Source: an uncultured Lachnospiraceae bacterium (lineage in GTDB: Bacteria; Bacillota; Clostridia; Lachnospirales; Lachnospiraceae). From it: 44,648 nucleotides of DNA. Location of the stretch: assembly GCA_910577445.1 (NCBI GenBank), contig CAJTMZ010000001.1, positions 103,950-148,597 of the forward strand, in the 5' to 3' direction. Below the pieces are notes generated by a model. That model worked only from the letters and a program-made list of their open reading frames with translations. It was not told where the DNA came from and searched no databases. Below are positions 32,864 to 41,764 of this stretch, piece by piece. The position numbers and the translations under genes are program-made. Within the stretch, counting starts at the first letter, position 1. Each line of letters starts with the position of its first letter.

Positions 32864-34612
32864 ATGAAAAAAGGAAATATGAAAAAATTTCTATCCTATT
32901 ATAAACCATACAAAAAAATTTTTGCGGCGGACATGTTTTTTGCCTGTCTGGGAGCCGCCGTCACACTGGTTATTCCCCTGATTATCCGTTACATCACAAG
33001 CGACGTTATCTACAGGCCGGCGGATGAATCTTTAAAAATTATCCTGTCCCTGACCGGCATAATGGCGGTTTTAATTATTCTGGAATTTTACTGTAATTAC
33101 TTTATCGCCTATTACGGCCATATCATGGGCGCAAAAATGGAATACAATATGCGGAACGAGATTTTCGCCCACTACCAGAGGCTTTCCTTCAGCTTTTTTG
33201 ATAATCAGAAGGTAGGACAGCTTATGAGCCGTGTCACCAACGATTTGTTTGAAATCAGCGAGCTCTTTCACCACGGCCCCGAGGATATTGTCATATCCAT
33301 TATCAAGCTGATTGGCTCCTTTTCCATTCTCCTTTCCATCAACTGGAGACTGGCTCTGGTAGCATTCGCCATTGTTCCGGTTATGCTGGTATACGCCTTC
33401 TACTTCAATATAAAGATGAAGCGCGCTTTTGTAAAAAACAGGGCCCGGATTGCCGATATCAACGCTCAGATTGAAGATAACCTTTCCGGTATCCGGGTAG
33501 TAAAATCCTTTGCCAATGAAGAAATGGAAATGGATAAGTTTAAGGTAGGAAACGACCGTTTTGTGGAAAGCAAAAGGGAAAGCTACCGCTATATGGGTCT
33601 TTACCACTCCGGGCTGGGCGCTTTCACTACCTTTATCAGCGTCATTGTGATTGCGGTAGGCGCCGTATTCATCACCACAGACCTGATTTCCATTACGGAT
33701 TTGATTACTTTTCTTCTTTATATTAATAACTTTACCGAGCCCATTAAAAAGCTCATCAACTTTACGGAGCAGTTCCAGAACGGCGCTTCCGGCTACACAC
33801 GCTTTCTGGAAATTCTGGACATTCATCCCGACATCACAGACCGGGCGGACGCAAGGGAACTTATGAACGCAAAGGGTGATATCACCTTTGAAAACGTGTT
33901 TTTCCATTATGAAGAGCACTCTGAAACCGTGCTTTCCAATTTAAATCTGCATGTGAGGGCCGGTCAGTACATTGCGCTGGTGGGAACCTCCGGCGTGGGA
34001 AAATCCACGCTCTGCAGTCTGATTCCAAGATTTTATGATGTTTCCTCCGGCCGCATATTGATTGACGGCGGAGATATCCGTGACTATACCTTAAAGAGCC
34101 TTCGGAACAATATCGGCATCGTACAGCAGGATGTATACCTCTTTACCGGAAGCGTAATGGATAACATCCGTTATGGAAATCCCCATGCAACCGATGCGGA
34201 AATCGTGGCCGCCGCCCAGAACGCCAACGCCCACGAATTTATTATGAATCTTCCCGAAGGATACGACACCAATATCGGCCAGAGGGGCGTCAAGCTCTCC
34301 GGCGGTCAGAAACAGCGTCTTTCTATAGCCCGGGTTTTCCTGAAAAATCCACCTATTCTCATTTTTGATGAAGCCACCTCCGCGCTGGATAATGAAAGTG
34401 AAAAGGTGGTACAGGAATCCCTCGAAAAGCTGGCCAAAAACCGCACTACCTTTGTCATTGCCCACAGGCTTTCCACCATCCGCAATGCGGAAAAAATACT
34501 GGTGCTTTCCGAAAACGGGATTGCGGAAAGCGGAAACCACGAGGAGCTTCTTGCAAAGGATGGGATTTACGCGGAGCTTTATAATATGCAGTTTAAGAGT
34601 AAGGCGGATTAA
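32864..34612 (+). CDS. ABC exporter, fused membrane and ATPase domains (multidrug/lipid type)
   Basis: 582 residues. Six-helix exporter domain (~1-310; includes the YNMRNEIFAHYQRLSFSFFDNQKVGQLMSR coupling region) and nucleotide-binding domain: Walker A GTSGVGKST 374-382, Q-loop Gln421-422, signature LSGGQ 478-482, Walker B ILIFDEATSALD 498-508, His534. It should act as a homodimer, or with a partner not seen here. Substrate unknown. A second ATG five codons in (GGAAAT upstream) is an alternative start. It ends overlapping the convergent MFS gene by four bases. Confidence 0.9.
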   Translation: MKKGNMKKFLSYYKPYKKIFAADMFFACLGAAVTLVIPLIIRYITSDVIYRPADESLKIILSLTGIMAVLIILEFYCNYFIAYYGHIMGAKMEYNMRNEIFAHYQRLSFSFFDNQKVGQLMSRVTNDLFEISELFHHGPEDIVISIIKLIGSFSILLSINWRLALVAFAIVPVMLVYAFYFNIKMKRAFVKNRARIADINAQIEDNLSGIRVVKSFANEEMEMDKFKVGNDRFVESKRESYRYMGLYHSGLGAFTTFISVIVIAVGAVFITTDLISITDLITFLLYINNFTEPIKKLINFTEQFQNGASGYTRFLEILDIHPDITDRADARELMNAKGDITFENVFFHYEEHSETVLSNLNLHVRAGQYIALVGTSGVGKSTLCSLIPRFYDVSSGRILIDGGDIRDYTLKSLRNNIGIVQQDVYLFTGSVMDNIRYGNPHATDAEIVAAAQNANAHEFIMNLPEGYDTNIGQRGVKLSGGQKQRLSIARVFLKNPPILIFDEATSALDNESEKVVQESLEKLAKNRTTFVIAHRLSTIRNAEKILVLSENGIAESGNHEELLAKDGIYAELYNMQFKSKAD

Positions 34613-35748
34613 ATTTTTTTAATCTGCCTTAATACAAACATACTTCCCAGCATACATAATCCTGCGCCGAACAGGAAAGTGGTAAAAAGGCTTTTTTCCG
34701 CCAGGGTTCCAAAAGCTATGTTGGTTCCGGCGCCGACGCTGTCGATTATTACGGCGTTGACGCTTAAGGCTGTGGCTCTGTTTTCGGCGTGAATCTGTCT
34801 GTTCTGCAGTTCTGTCTGCAAGGGCTGGAATAGACTGAAAGCAATCCTAAGCGTCAATATCCCTATGACGGTAAGCCACGGACTGTCTGTAACTGCCAGC
34901 AAAATACAGGAAATGGCGGCAACGGCATAGAGAAAAACGGTAAGCCTGAAATCCCCCAGCTTCTTTGTCAAGCCGAAAGACCATGCCCCACACAGGCCGG
35001 CAACCGTCACCAGAATGTAAATGTATCCCATGGCGGAGATTGTAAGCCCACATCTTTCATACTGTAGCTGACTTAAAAACACGGTTACGGTCTGATGCGT
35101 CTCGTTGAGAAGGGCAATTCCGATAAGGAATAAAAGAATATTCTTATTTTTGAATATCTGTTTCAACGGCAGCAGCAAACTGTCCGTACCCGAAGCCTTT
35201 TCTTTTTCTCTTTTAACCTCCGTCAGCCCCATAGCAAGCAGCGCTGACAGGCCATAGCTGATAACCGTCAGAAAACCGGCCAGACGGTAATTGCTTCCCA
35301 CAAACAGCGAAAACAAAAGCGACGCAAAAAGTAGTCCCGCAGTTCCCAGACTGTTGTAAATTCCAAACACCTTCTGGCTTTCGCCTTTTTTGCAGGAAAG
35401 ATAAAGAAATGCGCTGTCCACGCCGGAAAGCCCGGCAATCACAACGCTGAGCATCACTCTTTCCAGAAGAAACCCGCCAAAACCCGATGCCTGCCAGAAC
35501 ACGATTTTAGAAAGAAAGTAAAGTACGCAGCAAAATAAAATCGTTCGTTTATATCCGATTTTATCAGCAATCATTCCCCAGGGAAATTCCAGAAGAAGAC
35601 ACAAAATGAGAGAAATGCTTTCAATTATGGTAATCTGTAAAACAGACACGCCCTGGGCCTGACGATAAAGCGTGGCAATCGGTCCGTAAAACACCATGCC
35701 CTGCAAAAGCCCGATGGCGTACATAAGATATATATTTTTGTTTTTCAT
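34609..35748 (-). CDS. Major facilitator superfamily transporter
   Basis: 379 residues, about 12 membrane helices. The loop 2-3 MFS motif is recognisable as LLEFPWGMIADKIGYKRTIL, and the N-terminal GLLQGMVFYGPIATLYRQAQGVSVLQI segment is typical of small drug-efflux-like MFS proteins of Firmicutes. Likely a drug or metabolite exporter; no substrate assignable. The ribosome binding site (AAAGGA) is rather far from the ATG (about 13 bases). The transcript begins with a hairpin-containing leader. Confidence 0.82.
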   Translation of the reverse strand: MKNKNIYLMYAIGLLQGMVFYGPIATLYRQAQGVSVLQITIIESISLILCLLLEFPWGMIADKIGYKRTILFCCVLYFLSKIVFWQASGFGGFLLERVMLSVVIAGLSGVDSAFLYLSCKKGESQKVFGIYNSLGTAGLLFASLLFSLFVGSNYRLAGFLTVISYGLSALLAMGLTEVKREKEKASGTDSLLLPLKQIFKNKNILLFLIGIALLNETHQTVTVFLSQLQYERCGLTISAMGYIYILVTVAGLCGAWSFGLTKKLGDFRLTVFLYAVAAISCILLAVTDSPWLTVIGILTLRIAFSLFQPLQTELQNRQIHAENRATALSVNAVIIDSVGAGTNIAFGTLAEKSLFTTFLFGAGLCMLGSMFVLRQIKKI

Positions 35749-35792
35749 AAGAGATAATTATCCTTTCCAAATTTAAAATGCAACAAATACAG

Positions 35793-35815
35793 GCCAGTCT
35801 GTAAAACAGGCTGGC
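35793..35815. other. Strong hairpin in the leader upstream of the MFS gene
   Basis: Arms GCCAGTCTGT and ACAGGCTGGC (one G-T pair) with a three-base loop. On the plus strand it is followed by TTATTTTT, on the minus strand by TGTATTTGTT. A TTGACA at about 35886-35891 with TATCAA 18 bases on (minus strand) would place the hairpin within the MFS mRNA leader. It could be an attenuator or a terminator. The rest of 35749-35999 shows no gene. Confidence 0.5.
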
Positions 35816-35999
35816 TTATTTTTCCGCTGTAAATGTTGTTTTAAATTGGAAAATGCATGATTGATACCTCTTATCAGAGTTTCCTGTCAATATCTTTAAA
35901 AATAGCAGTAGTTCTGTTTTTCCCTATTTTATCATATGAAAATTATTTTATCAATCCACGGCCCCAAATGAAAATACATAAGCTGCCATACCTCGCCTC

Positions 36000-37385
36000 T
36001 TACTCAATCCACCTCACCACATCCCCCTTCCCAATCTCCTTATCAGACGAAACAATAATCCTGCTGTCCTCGTCAAGGGCTTCCGTCTCGATTGCCACCC
36101 AGCTTTCGTTTTTATCCAGAACCTTTACATTGACCTCTTCCACATAATATTCCTCTCCCAGTATACCTTCCCGCTGTTTCAGAACGTACACAAAGGTCCT
36201 TTTGTCCGATGTTGTTACTACTGCCAGCGGTGAAACGCAGTATCTGTGCTTCTCCCCTCTCTCCGCGCGCTTTAATACGCCGGAGAGACCGGGAACCCAT
36301 TTCCCGTTTCCGGAATTTCCGTCCTCGGACAGACTGATAAGAGTCTCAAAACTGCCGGGCATGGTCTGGCTTTCCGAAATATAATCAATGGTCACCTCTA
36401 TCTCTTTTCCGCTTCCGTCCAGTTTGACCGTAGCCTCGTCCCCATAACCTATATATTTTCTCTGCTCCTTGTCAAATACTACCTTGAACTGGCAGGGAAT
36501 GCTGTCGTCTGTCAGCATCATAGCCGCCGAATCCGGTATCCTGCTGCCTGCCTCCACATAAATGCCGGTAATCATGCCCCCGGTTTTAGCCGTAATGATT
36601 CCCTCATTATTCAATATCTCCTGATAGTCCGCAAGTCCCGACTGTAAAAGCCTGATTTCTTCTCTGGCAACCGCAACGGAGGAATCCGCATTTTCCGGCA
36701 AAAGCGTATCTTCAACGGCTCTCTGCGCATCTCTCATCGCATTGTCCCTGTCTCTTTTCGCATCCGCTTCCGCATAGGCCGCATTTTGCAGCGCATCCTT
36801 AAGCTGCTCTCTTTCCTCTTCCCCCAGCCCGTTCATTCTCTCCTCTATTTCCTCGTCGCTAAGTCCGTCGGTATCTCCGTAGATAGCGTCCTCCAAATCC
36901 TCCATTGCCTGCGCATACTGCTCCGCGGCCCTTCCGACTTCCGTATCTTTTTGTCTGGCGGCCGCGTCGTAATCCTCTCTTGCTCTCTTTTCGTCCAGTT
37001 CTTTCTTTTGCCGGGCAATCTCTTCATTCTCCAAAACCGCGTTTATCTGTAACTGGAGTTTACTGATTTGGGACTGCTTTTCCGCCATAATTTCCTTTAA
37101 ATCCTCCAAATCAATCCTGAAAAGCTCGTCTCCTTCCTCCACTTTATCTCCTGCCTGAACGGATACTTCCTTCACCCGAATCCCTAAAGGCGCGTTAACC
37201 GCCTGTCTGCCGCCCTCCACAACAATGCCGTCGGCCTCCACGATATGTTCAATATACTTTTCCTCCGGTGAAACGGTACTGACTACAGGAAGCTTTGTGG
37301 TGTAATAACTTTTTGAAATCACCGTACAAAGCCACATGGCGCCCATAAATATTACAAAGCCTGTCATTATCTTTTTTTTAAACAT
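36000..37385 (-). CDS. HlyD/RND-type membrane fusion (adaptor) protein
   Basis: 461 residues. One N-terminal membrane helix (7-26), a lipoyl-like beta segment (GRQAVNAPLGIRVKEVSVQAGDKVEEGDELFRID), a long coiled coil (~100-235, rich in Ala/Glu/Arg), the second lipoyl half (EGIITAKTGGMITGIYVEAGS) and C-terminal beta-barrel and membrane-proximal domains. In Gram-positives such adaptors join exporters at the outer face of the membrane. Here there is no exporter: it is the last gene of an operon with two sugar-type importer permeases, following the second permease by ten bases (GGAGG six bases before the ATG). Confidence 0.86.
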   Translation of the reverse strand: MFKKKIMTGFVIFMGAMWLCTVISKSYYTTKLPVVSTVSPEEKYIEHIVEADGIVVEGGRQAVNAPLGIRVKEVSVQAGDKVEEGDELFRIDLEDLKEIMAEKQSQISKLQLQINAVLENEEIARQKKELDEKRAREDYDAAARQKDTEVGRAAEQYAQAMEDLEDAIYGDTDGLSDEEIEERMNGLGEEEREQLKDALQNAAYAEADAKRDRDNAMRDAQRAVEDTLLPENADSSVAVAREEIRLLQSGLADYQEILNNEGIITAKTGGMITGIYVEAGSRIPDSAAMMLTDDSIPCQFKVVFDKEQRKYIGYGDEATVKLDGSGKEIEVTIDYISESQTMPGSFETLISLSEDGNSGNGKWVPGLSGVLKRAERGEKHRYCVSPLAVVTTSDKRTFVYVLKQREGILGEEYYVEEVNVKVLDKNESWVAIETEALDEDSRIIVSSDKEIGKGDVVRWIE

Positions 37386-37395
37386 CCTTATCCTC

Positions 37396-38289
37396 CTACT
37401 CTTTCAAGCCCGAGTAAATAATCCCCTGCTCCAGATAATCCTGCCCCAAAATAAATACGAACGCAGCGGGTATCAGAGTAATGACGGAAGCGCAAAAAGC
37501 AAATCCCGCCCTCTCCCAGGTTATTTCCGGTAGGTACAAAGACAAAGGCCAAAGCGCCTTGTCGTCCAGAAAAGCCATAGGCTGCTCCATCATATTCCAG
37601 TATTCCAGAAACCCAAGGACCAGAGCGGACAAAATACCGCTTTTTCCAAGGGGAAGCCCTATTCTGAAAAACAGAAACCTTTCCGTTGCGCCGTCCACTC
37701 TTGCCGCCTCAAATAGCTGCATGGGGATTGCCCGAAAGCCTCCGTAACACAGAAAGACAGGAAAGGTGGAAAACACGGCCGGTAAAATAACGGCGTTCTG
37801 GGTATTTAACAGGGAAAGCCTGTTTAAAACCAGATAACTCGAAAGCATTGTCACCTGAAACGGCAGAAGCATCAGTACCACATAGAGCACAAAAAGCAGC
37901 TTTCCAAAGCGATTCTGATAAACGGCAAAAGCCCAGGCCGCCGGTACTCCGACAAGAAGCTGTCCTGCCAGAATACACAGTACCATTTTTACAGAATTCC
38001 AGAAAAGGACAAAAAACTGAGGCGACAGGAAAAGAAGCTTTCCGTAACTGGCAAAGGAAGGAAAATCCGGCACCAGCCGCCAGCTAATATACCGGAAGGC
38101 TTCCCCGGCCCCCCTCTCCCTGAAAAGCGGCTGCAAAAGTTCCTCCAGCTCATACTGGTCCATCACAGAGCCTGTAATGAGAAGCAGAACGGGAAGCGCG
38201 ACTAAAAGCCCCGGAAGAAGAAGAACGGTACCCGATACGCCTTTTCGTATATTCTCCGTTATTTTCAGGTTTATTTTTGTTTCTTTCAT
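37396..38289 (-). CDS. ABC importer permease, MalG/carbohydrate type
   Basis: 297 residues from the ATG at 38287-38289, which has GGAGGG at the right distance; longer in-frame starts lie in the upstream permease gene. Six helices with the importer EAA loop FEAARVDGATERFLFFRIGLPLGKSG, which docks the ATPase. The C-terminus (LGQDYLEQGIIYSGLKE) is the usual one of MalG-type permeases. Between helices 1 and 2 is a larger outside segment (YELEELLQPLFRERGAGEAFRYISWRL). No ATPase gene is nearby, so a shared MsmX-like ATPase elsewhere is expected. Confidence 0.88.
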   Translation of the reverse strand: MKETKINLKITENIRKGVSGTVLLLPGLLVALPVLLLITGSVMDQYELEELLQPLFRERGAGEAFRYISWRLVPDFPSFASYGKLLFLSPQFFVLFWNSVKMVLCILAGQLLVGVPAAWAFAVYQNRFGKLLFVLYVVLMLLPFQVTMLSSYLVLNRLSLLNTQNAVILPAVFSTFPVFLCYGGFRAIPMQLFEAARVDGATERFLFFRIGLPLGKSGILSALVLGFLEYWNMMEQPMAFLDDKALWPLSLYLPEITWERAGFAFCASVITLIPAAFVFILGQDYLEQGIIYSGLKE

Positions 38290-38351
38290 TTCACCCTCCA
38301 TACCCTTTATCCGTAAATTTACCCTGACAAAATATATGCCGTAATTTCCGG

Positions 38352-39215
38352 TCAGGTCTCCCTGTCCCAGGCCCGCTGAAGCAGTAAAATCACCAGAAGC
38401 AGAAAGCCCCCTGTACACACTGCCGCAGCCGCCATTTTATCAAATTCCAGATTGACAAACCAGTTGTTAAACAGGTGCTGAAGCAGATAAATACTCTGCT
38501 GAGGGTACGCGCCCGCCACCAGATACGCTTCCCTGTAAATTTTGAAGGAATTTAAAAAGGATAGAATAACAATTGTATAAAGGCTTCCCTTCAGATTAGG
38601 AAGAACAATATACAATATTCTCTTAAATCCACCGGCTCCGTCTACTCTGGCTGCGTCAATAAGGTCTGTGGAAATTCCCAGGATTCCGGCCAGCCACAGA
38701 ACCACCGTATATCCGGCATTTTTCCATATATAGCTGCAAACAAGAACCCAGAACGCCGCTTCCGTTCCCAGATAATCCGTATGTATCTCTCCCCATAATC
38801 CTGTCCATTCCCCAATTCGGGCAAGGAACAAATTAAGGAAACCTTCCTTATAAAAGGTCATCTTCCATACCATAACTATTGTGGCCGTGGGCATTGCCAG
38901 AGGAAACAGGTAAACTGCTTTTATCAGTCCGGCATTTTTCAGTTTGCTTAAAGGCCAGGCGATTAAAAATCCGATAAATACCAGAAGCGGGATACAAATA
39001 AGGGTAAAACGGAGCGTGCTTTTTACCGCAAGCAAAAAAGCCTGATTACCGAAAATCGTCCGGAAATTTGCCGCTCCGATAAATTCTCCCGTCACCGCCG
39101 TGGTAAAGGACCTCTTAAACACATCCATAAACGGCAAAATCACAAATATGAATACCCCCAGAAAACTGGGAGCCATAAAAATGAAGAAATTTCTCCACTT
39201 TTTACTTTTTCTCAC
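38352..39215 (-). CDS. ABC importer permease, MalF/carbohydrate type
   Basis: 287 residues, GTG start with GGAGG six bases upstream. Six helices; EAA loop IDAARVDGAGGFKRILYIVLPNLKGSL. Partner of the downstream MalG-type permease (62-base gap). The short N-terminus (RKSKKWRNFFIFMAPSFLGVFIF) is the standard form of this family. It is separated from the upstream binding-protein gene by a 51-base gap with a hairpin, a common way to keep permease levels below binding-protein levels. Confidence 0.9.
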   Translation of the reverse strand: MRKSKKWRNFFIFMAPSFLGVFIFVILPFMDVFKRSFTTAVTGEFIGAANFRTIFGNQAFLLAVKSTLRFTLICIPLLVFIGFLIAWPLSKLKNAGLIKAVYLFPLAMPTATIVMVWKMTFYKEGFLNLFLARIGEWTGLWGEIHTDYLGTEAAFWVLVCSYIWKNAGYTVVLWLAGILGISTDLIDAARVDGAGGFKRILYIVLPNLKGSLYTIVILSFLNSFKIYREAYLVAGAYPQQSIYLLQHLFNNWFVNLEFDKMAAAAVCTGGFLLLVILLLQRAWDRET

Positions 39216-39231
39216 AGATTACCTCCAAACA

Positions 39232-39258
39232 GGGGAGCTGCCAATGGCTGACAGCCCC
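39232..39258 (-). other. Intercistronic hairpin between the binding protein and permease genes
   Basis: Minus strand GGGGCTGTC, seven-base loop, GGCAGCTCCCC: stem of nine pairs with a two-base bulge. It starts nine bases after the binding-protein stop and lacks a proper U-tract, so it fits an mRNA-stabilising or partial-termination element better than a full terminator. Confidence 0.55.
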
Positions 39259-39266
39259 TCCTTTTT

Positions 39267-41747
39267 CTATTCGGACATATAGATGGCGATACTTTGTTCT
39301 ATTGCATTTACCGCTTCCTCAAGGCTTTTCTTTCCCTTAAAATACTCCGCGCCTTCGACATATACCGCCTCTTCAATTACAGTATCCTCAATGTAAGGCG
39401 TTTTGGCTCCTTCTATCCATCCGTTCAGAATCTCCATCTGCTCCGGCTCCATCACATAAATATTGAAAGTGTATTGCAGTCCGTCCCCGGTTGAGAGTCC
39501 GAGAATGCTGAATATTCCCTCTTCGCTGATATACTCCTCGTTTACTTCAAAGCTCTTTTTAAGTGCCTCCTTATGGACAGCAAGCCCATAAAAAAGATTT
39601 TCCTGATTTTCTGCTCCCAAAAGCACCTCTATCATCTTTTTGGCCATGTCAATATTAGGAGAGGAAGCGTTAATTCCCACCAGTGTCTTCGGCAAAAATA
39701 CGCTGCTATTCATACCGCTCATAGCTCTTATCACGTCGTCTTCATACCCTTCCACTTTATTCACGGAAAACAACTCACTGACACCATGAGGATAATAAAC
39801 CGTACCCATATTGATGGCTTTATCCTCCATCAGATAGCCGATGCAGTCGACTACTCTGAAATAATCGGAATTTTCTCTTGGTCCTCCATAGAAGGACGAA
39901 AATCCTCTGTTTTTATTATTATATTGTTCTATATATTCCTCCGGTATTCCCTCAAGCTCCGCGTCATAAATCCTCTTGCACTGGCTTAAAAATTCCTTAA
40001 CAGCTTCCCTGTCAAGGGTTCCTTCTTCCGTTTTCCAGGAGGGAGATGAAACCATGGAAAACATTCGCATAATGCCTTTTTCTGAATAAATCTGCAAAAG
40101 GGACTTTCCGGGATTATCTTTTCTCATCGTTTCCATGGTATCGGCAATTCCTTTTAAATCCGTCATTGCCCCCACATATTTTTCCTTTCCCTCTATAATA
40201 GGAAGCTGAATCTCGCACGGAATCATATAAATTTTTCCGTCTTTCCTGAAAGCGTCCACAATATTTCCAAATAGCTCCTGCTCATTGATACAGCCGCTTA
40301 AATCCATAAGAAGGTTTTTCTCTATATAGGAATCTACAGGCATATTATCCAGTATGAGAATATCCGGCCCCTCGCCAGCCATAATCTGTGTGTTCAGCTT
40401 CTTTAACGCGTCGTCTCTTGTAACGGAGCTTTCCTGTTCTATTCCCACCTCATATTCCACATAAACCTCCGGATTAGCGGTCTGAAAAAGATTTACTGCC
40501 TGACGCATGGTGTCATTTTCTTTCAGGCTGTATACCTTAAGTCTTTCGGTGGGAACGGTGGGAATATCCGGATTATAGGTCAGGCGTACCAGATTATTTC
40601 CGCTGAACAGTACCAGAAATTCATTGTCGGGCAAAGCCGTCATTCCTCTGATTAAATTGTTGGGATTGCTGAAGCTGGAAAGATTTCCGTCCACCAACTG
40701 TTCAATGGAGCTCCCGCCAATCACATGGCGGTACAGTCCCTTGCTGCCGCCGATATAAAGGGCTCCGTCCTCCCCTCCGAAAAAGAATACGTCAAAACAA
40801 TCCTGGGTGCTGTAATTCCTGTCTCCATAATTTTCACTCAGGAAATCGGATAAAACCTCATCCGTTATATATTCTTCCTTCTCCAAATCATAAAGAACCG
40901 CTCCGTTACCATAACTTCCTCCGTCTATTATCATTAAACTGCCTGCAAACCCTATCTGGTCAGGCCGCCTTTCCAGTGTGAGGAACTTCTCCGCAACGCC
41001 CTCCTCATTTACCTCATATACGATATCCCCAAAGGTTGTTATGAAAACTCTCCCGTTATCTGAAATCCAGATTTTATAAGGATAATATTCTTCTTCCGAA
41101 ACTTCAATCTGAACGGGAATCCTCGTTCCGTCCGGTTTTACCACGAGACATTTTTTCTCTGTGTTGTCCTCATAGCCATCATCGTCATTTTCTTCTTTTT
41201 CATCCTCATCTACGGCTTCGTCTTCATCTCCCGTGCTTTCTTCTTCGCTGTTTCCTTCGTTTTTTTCCTCTGCCGCCATATCTTTCGGAACACTGTAAAT
41301 CATCCCTCCGGTGCCGTCCGCCCCATAGGCGACATCCATTATATAGCTTTCTTCTTCCTGTGCTTCCGTCTGCCATTCCTGGGATTCATCAGACCAGCTT
41401 ACGCCGTTATCCTTTGACACAATCCTGTGAGGTCTTCTGTCACAAACAACTATCGTTCCATCCGCCAATCTTACAATCTCCTTCGATTCGGAACAATACT
41501 CCGACATATCTGTGGAGGTCTCCACATACCGTCCCATGGCGTTACTGTCCGCTGAGTCCGGCGTATCTTTGCCTTGCTCTCCACCTTCCTGTTTTTTATC
41601 AGTGCCATCCGTCGTTTGATTCGTCTGTTCTTTGTTTTCTGTACTTTCTGTCATTTTGGTACCGCAGCCTGTAAAAACAGACACTGCCATGGCAAACACC
41701 AGAATCACTGCCAGTATTTTTTTGTGTTTTTTTATTTGATGCAGCAT
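39267..41747 (-). CDS. Lipoprotein fusion: propeller-like sensor domain + ABC solute-binding domain
   Basis: 826 residues from the ATG at 41745-41747 (GGAGGAGCAGG upstream). Signal peptide with lipobox VFTGC (Cys28). Residues ~70-400 look like a beta-propeller: repeated short beta/turn units, an Asp-box SKDNGVSW (111-118), DNGRVFITTFGDIVYEV, GGEDGALYIGGSKGLYR; inside it is an acidic low-complexity insert (~160-199). From ~402 (LKVYSLKENDTMRQAVNLFQTANPEVYVEYE) it is an extracellular solute-binding domain of the sugar type (ILDNMPVDSYIEKNLLMDLS; FLPKTLVGINASSPN). Usual binding proteins are ~420 residues, so the first half is an addition. It supplies two downstream permeases. Ligand unknown. Confidence 0.82.
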   Translation of the reverse strand: MLHQIKKHKKILAVILVFAMAVSVFTGCGTKMTESTENKEQTNQTTDGTDKKQEGGEQGKDTPDSADSNAMGRYVETSTDMSEYCSESKEIVRLADGTIVVCDRRPHRIVSKDNGVSWSDESQEWQTEAQEEESYIMDVAYGADGTGGMIYSVPKDMAAEEKNEGNSEEESTGDEDEAVDEDEKEENDDDGYEDNTEKKCLVVKPDGTRIPVQIEVSEEEYYPYKIWISDNGRVFITTFGDIVYEVNEEGVAEKFLTLERRPDQIGFAGSLMIIDGGSYGNGAVLYDLEKEEYITDEVLSDFLSENYGDRNYSTQDCFDVFFFGGEDGALYIGGSKGLYRHVIGGSSIEQLVDGNLSSFSNPNNLIRGMTALPDNEFLVLFSGNNLVRLTYNPDIPTVPTERLKVYSLKENDTMRQAVNLFQTANPEVYVEYEVGIEQESSVTRDDALKKLNTQIMAGEGPDILILDNMPVDSYIEKNLLMDLSGCINEQELFGNIVDAFRKDGKIYMIPCEIQLPIIEGKEKYVGAMTDLKGIADTMETMRKDNPGKSLLQIYSEKGIMRMFSMVSSPSWKTEEGTLDREAVKEFLSQCKRIYDAELEGIPEEYIEQYNNKNRGFSSFYGGPRENSDYFRVVDCIGYLMEDKAINMGTVYYPHGVSELFSVNKVEGYEDDVIRAMSGMNSSVFLPKTLVGINASSPNIDMAKKMIEVLLGAENQENLFYGLAVHKEALKKSFEVNEEYISEEGIFSILGLSTGDGLQYTFNIYVMEPEQMEILNGWIEGAKTPYIEDTVIEEAVYVEGAEYFKGKKSLEEAVNAIEQSIAIYMSE

Positions 41748-41764
41748 CCTGCTCCTCCTTCCTG

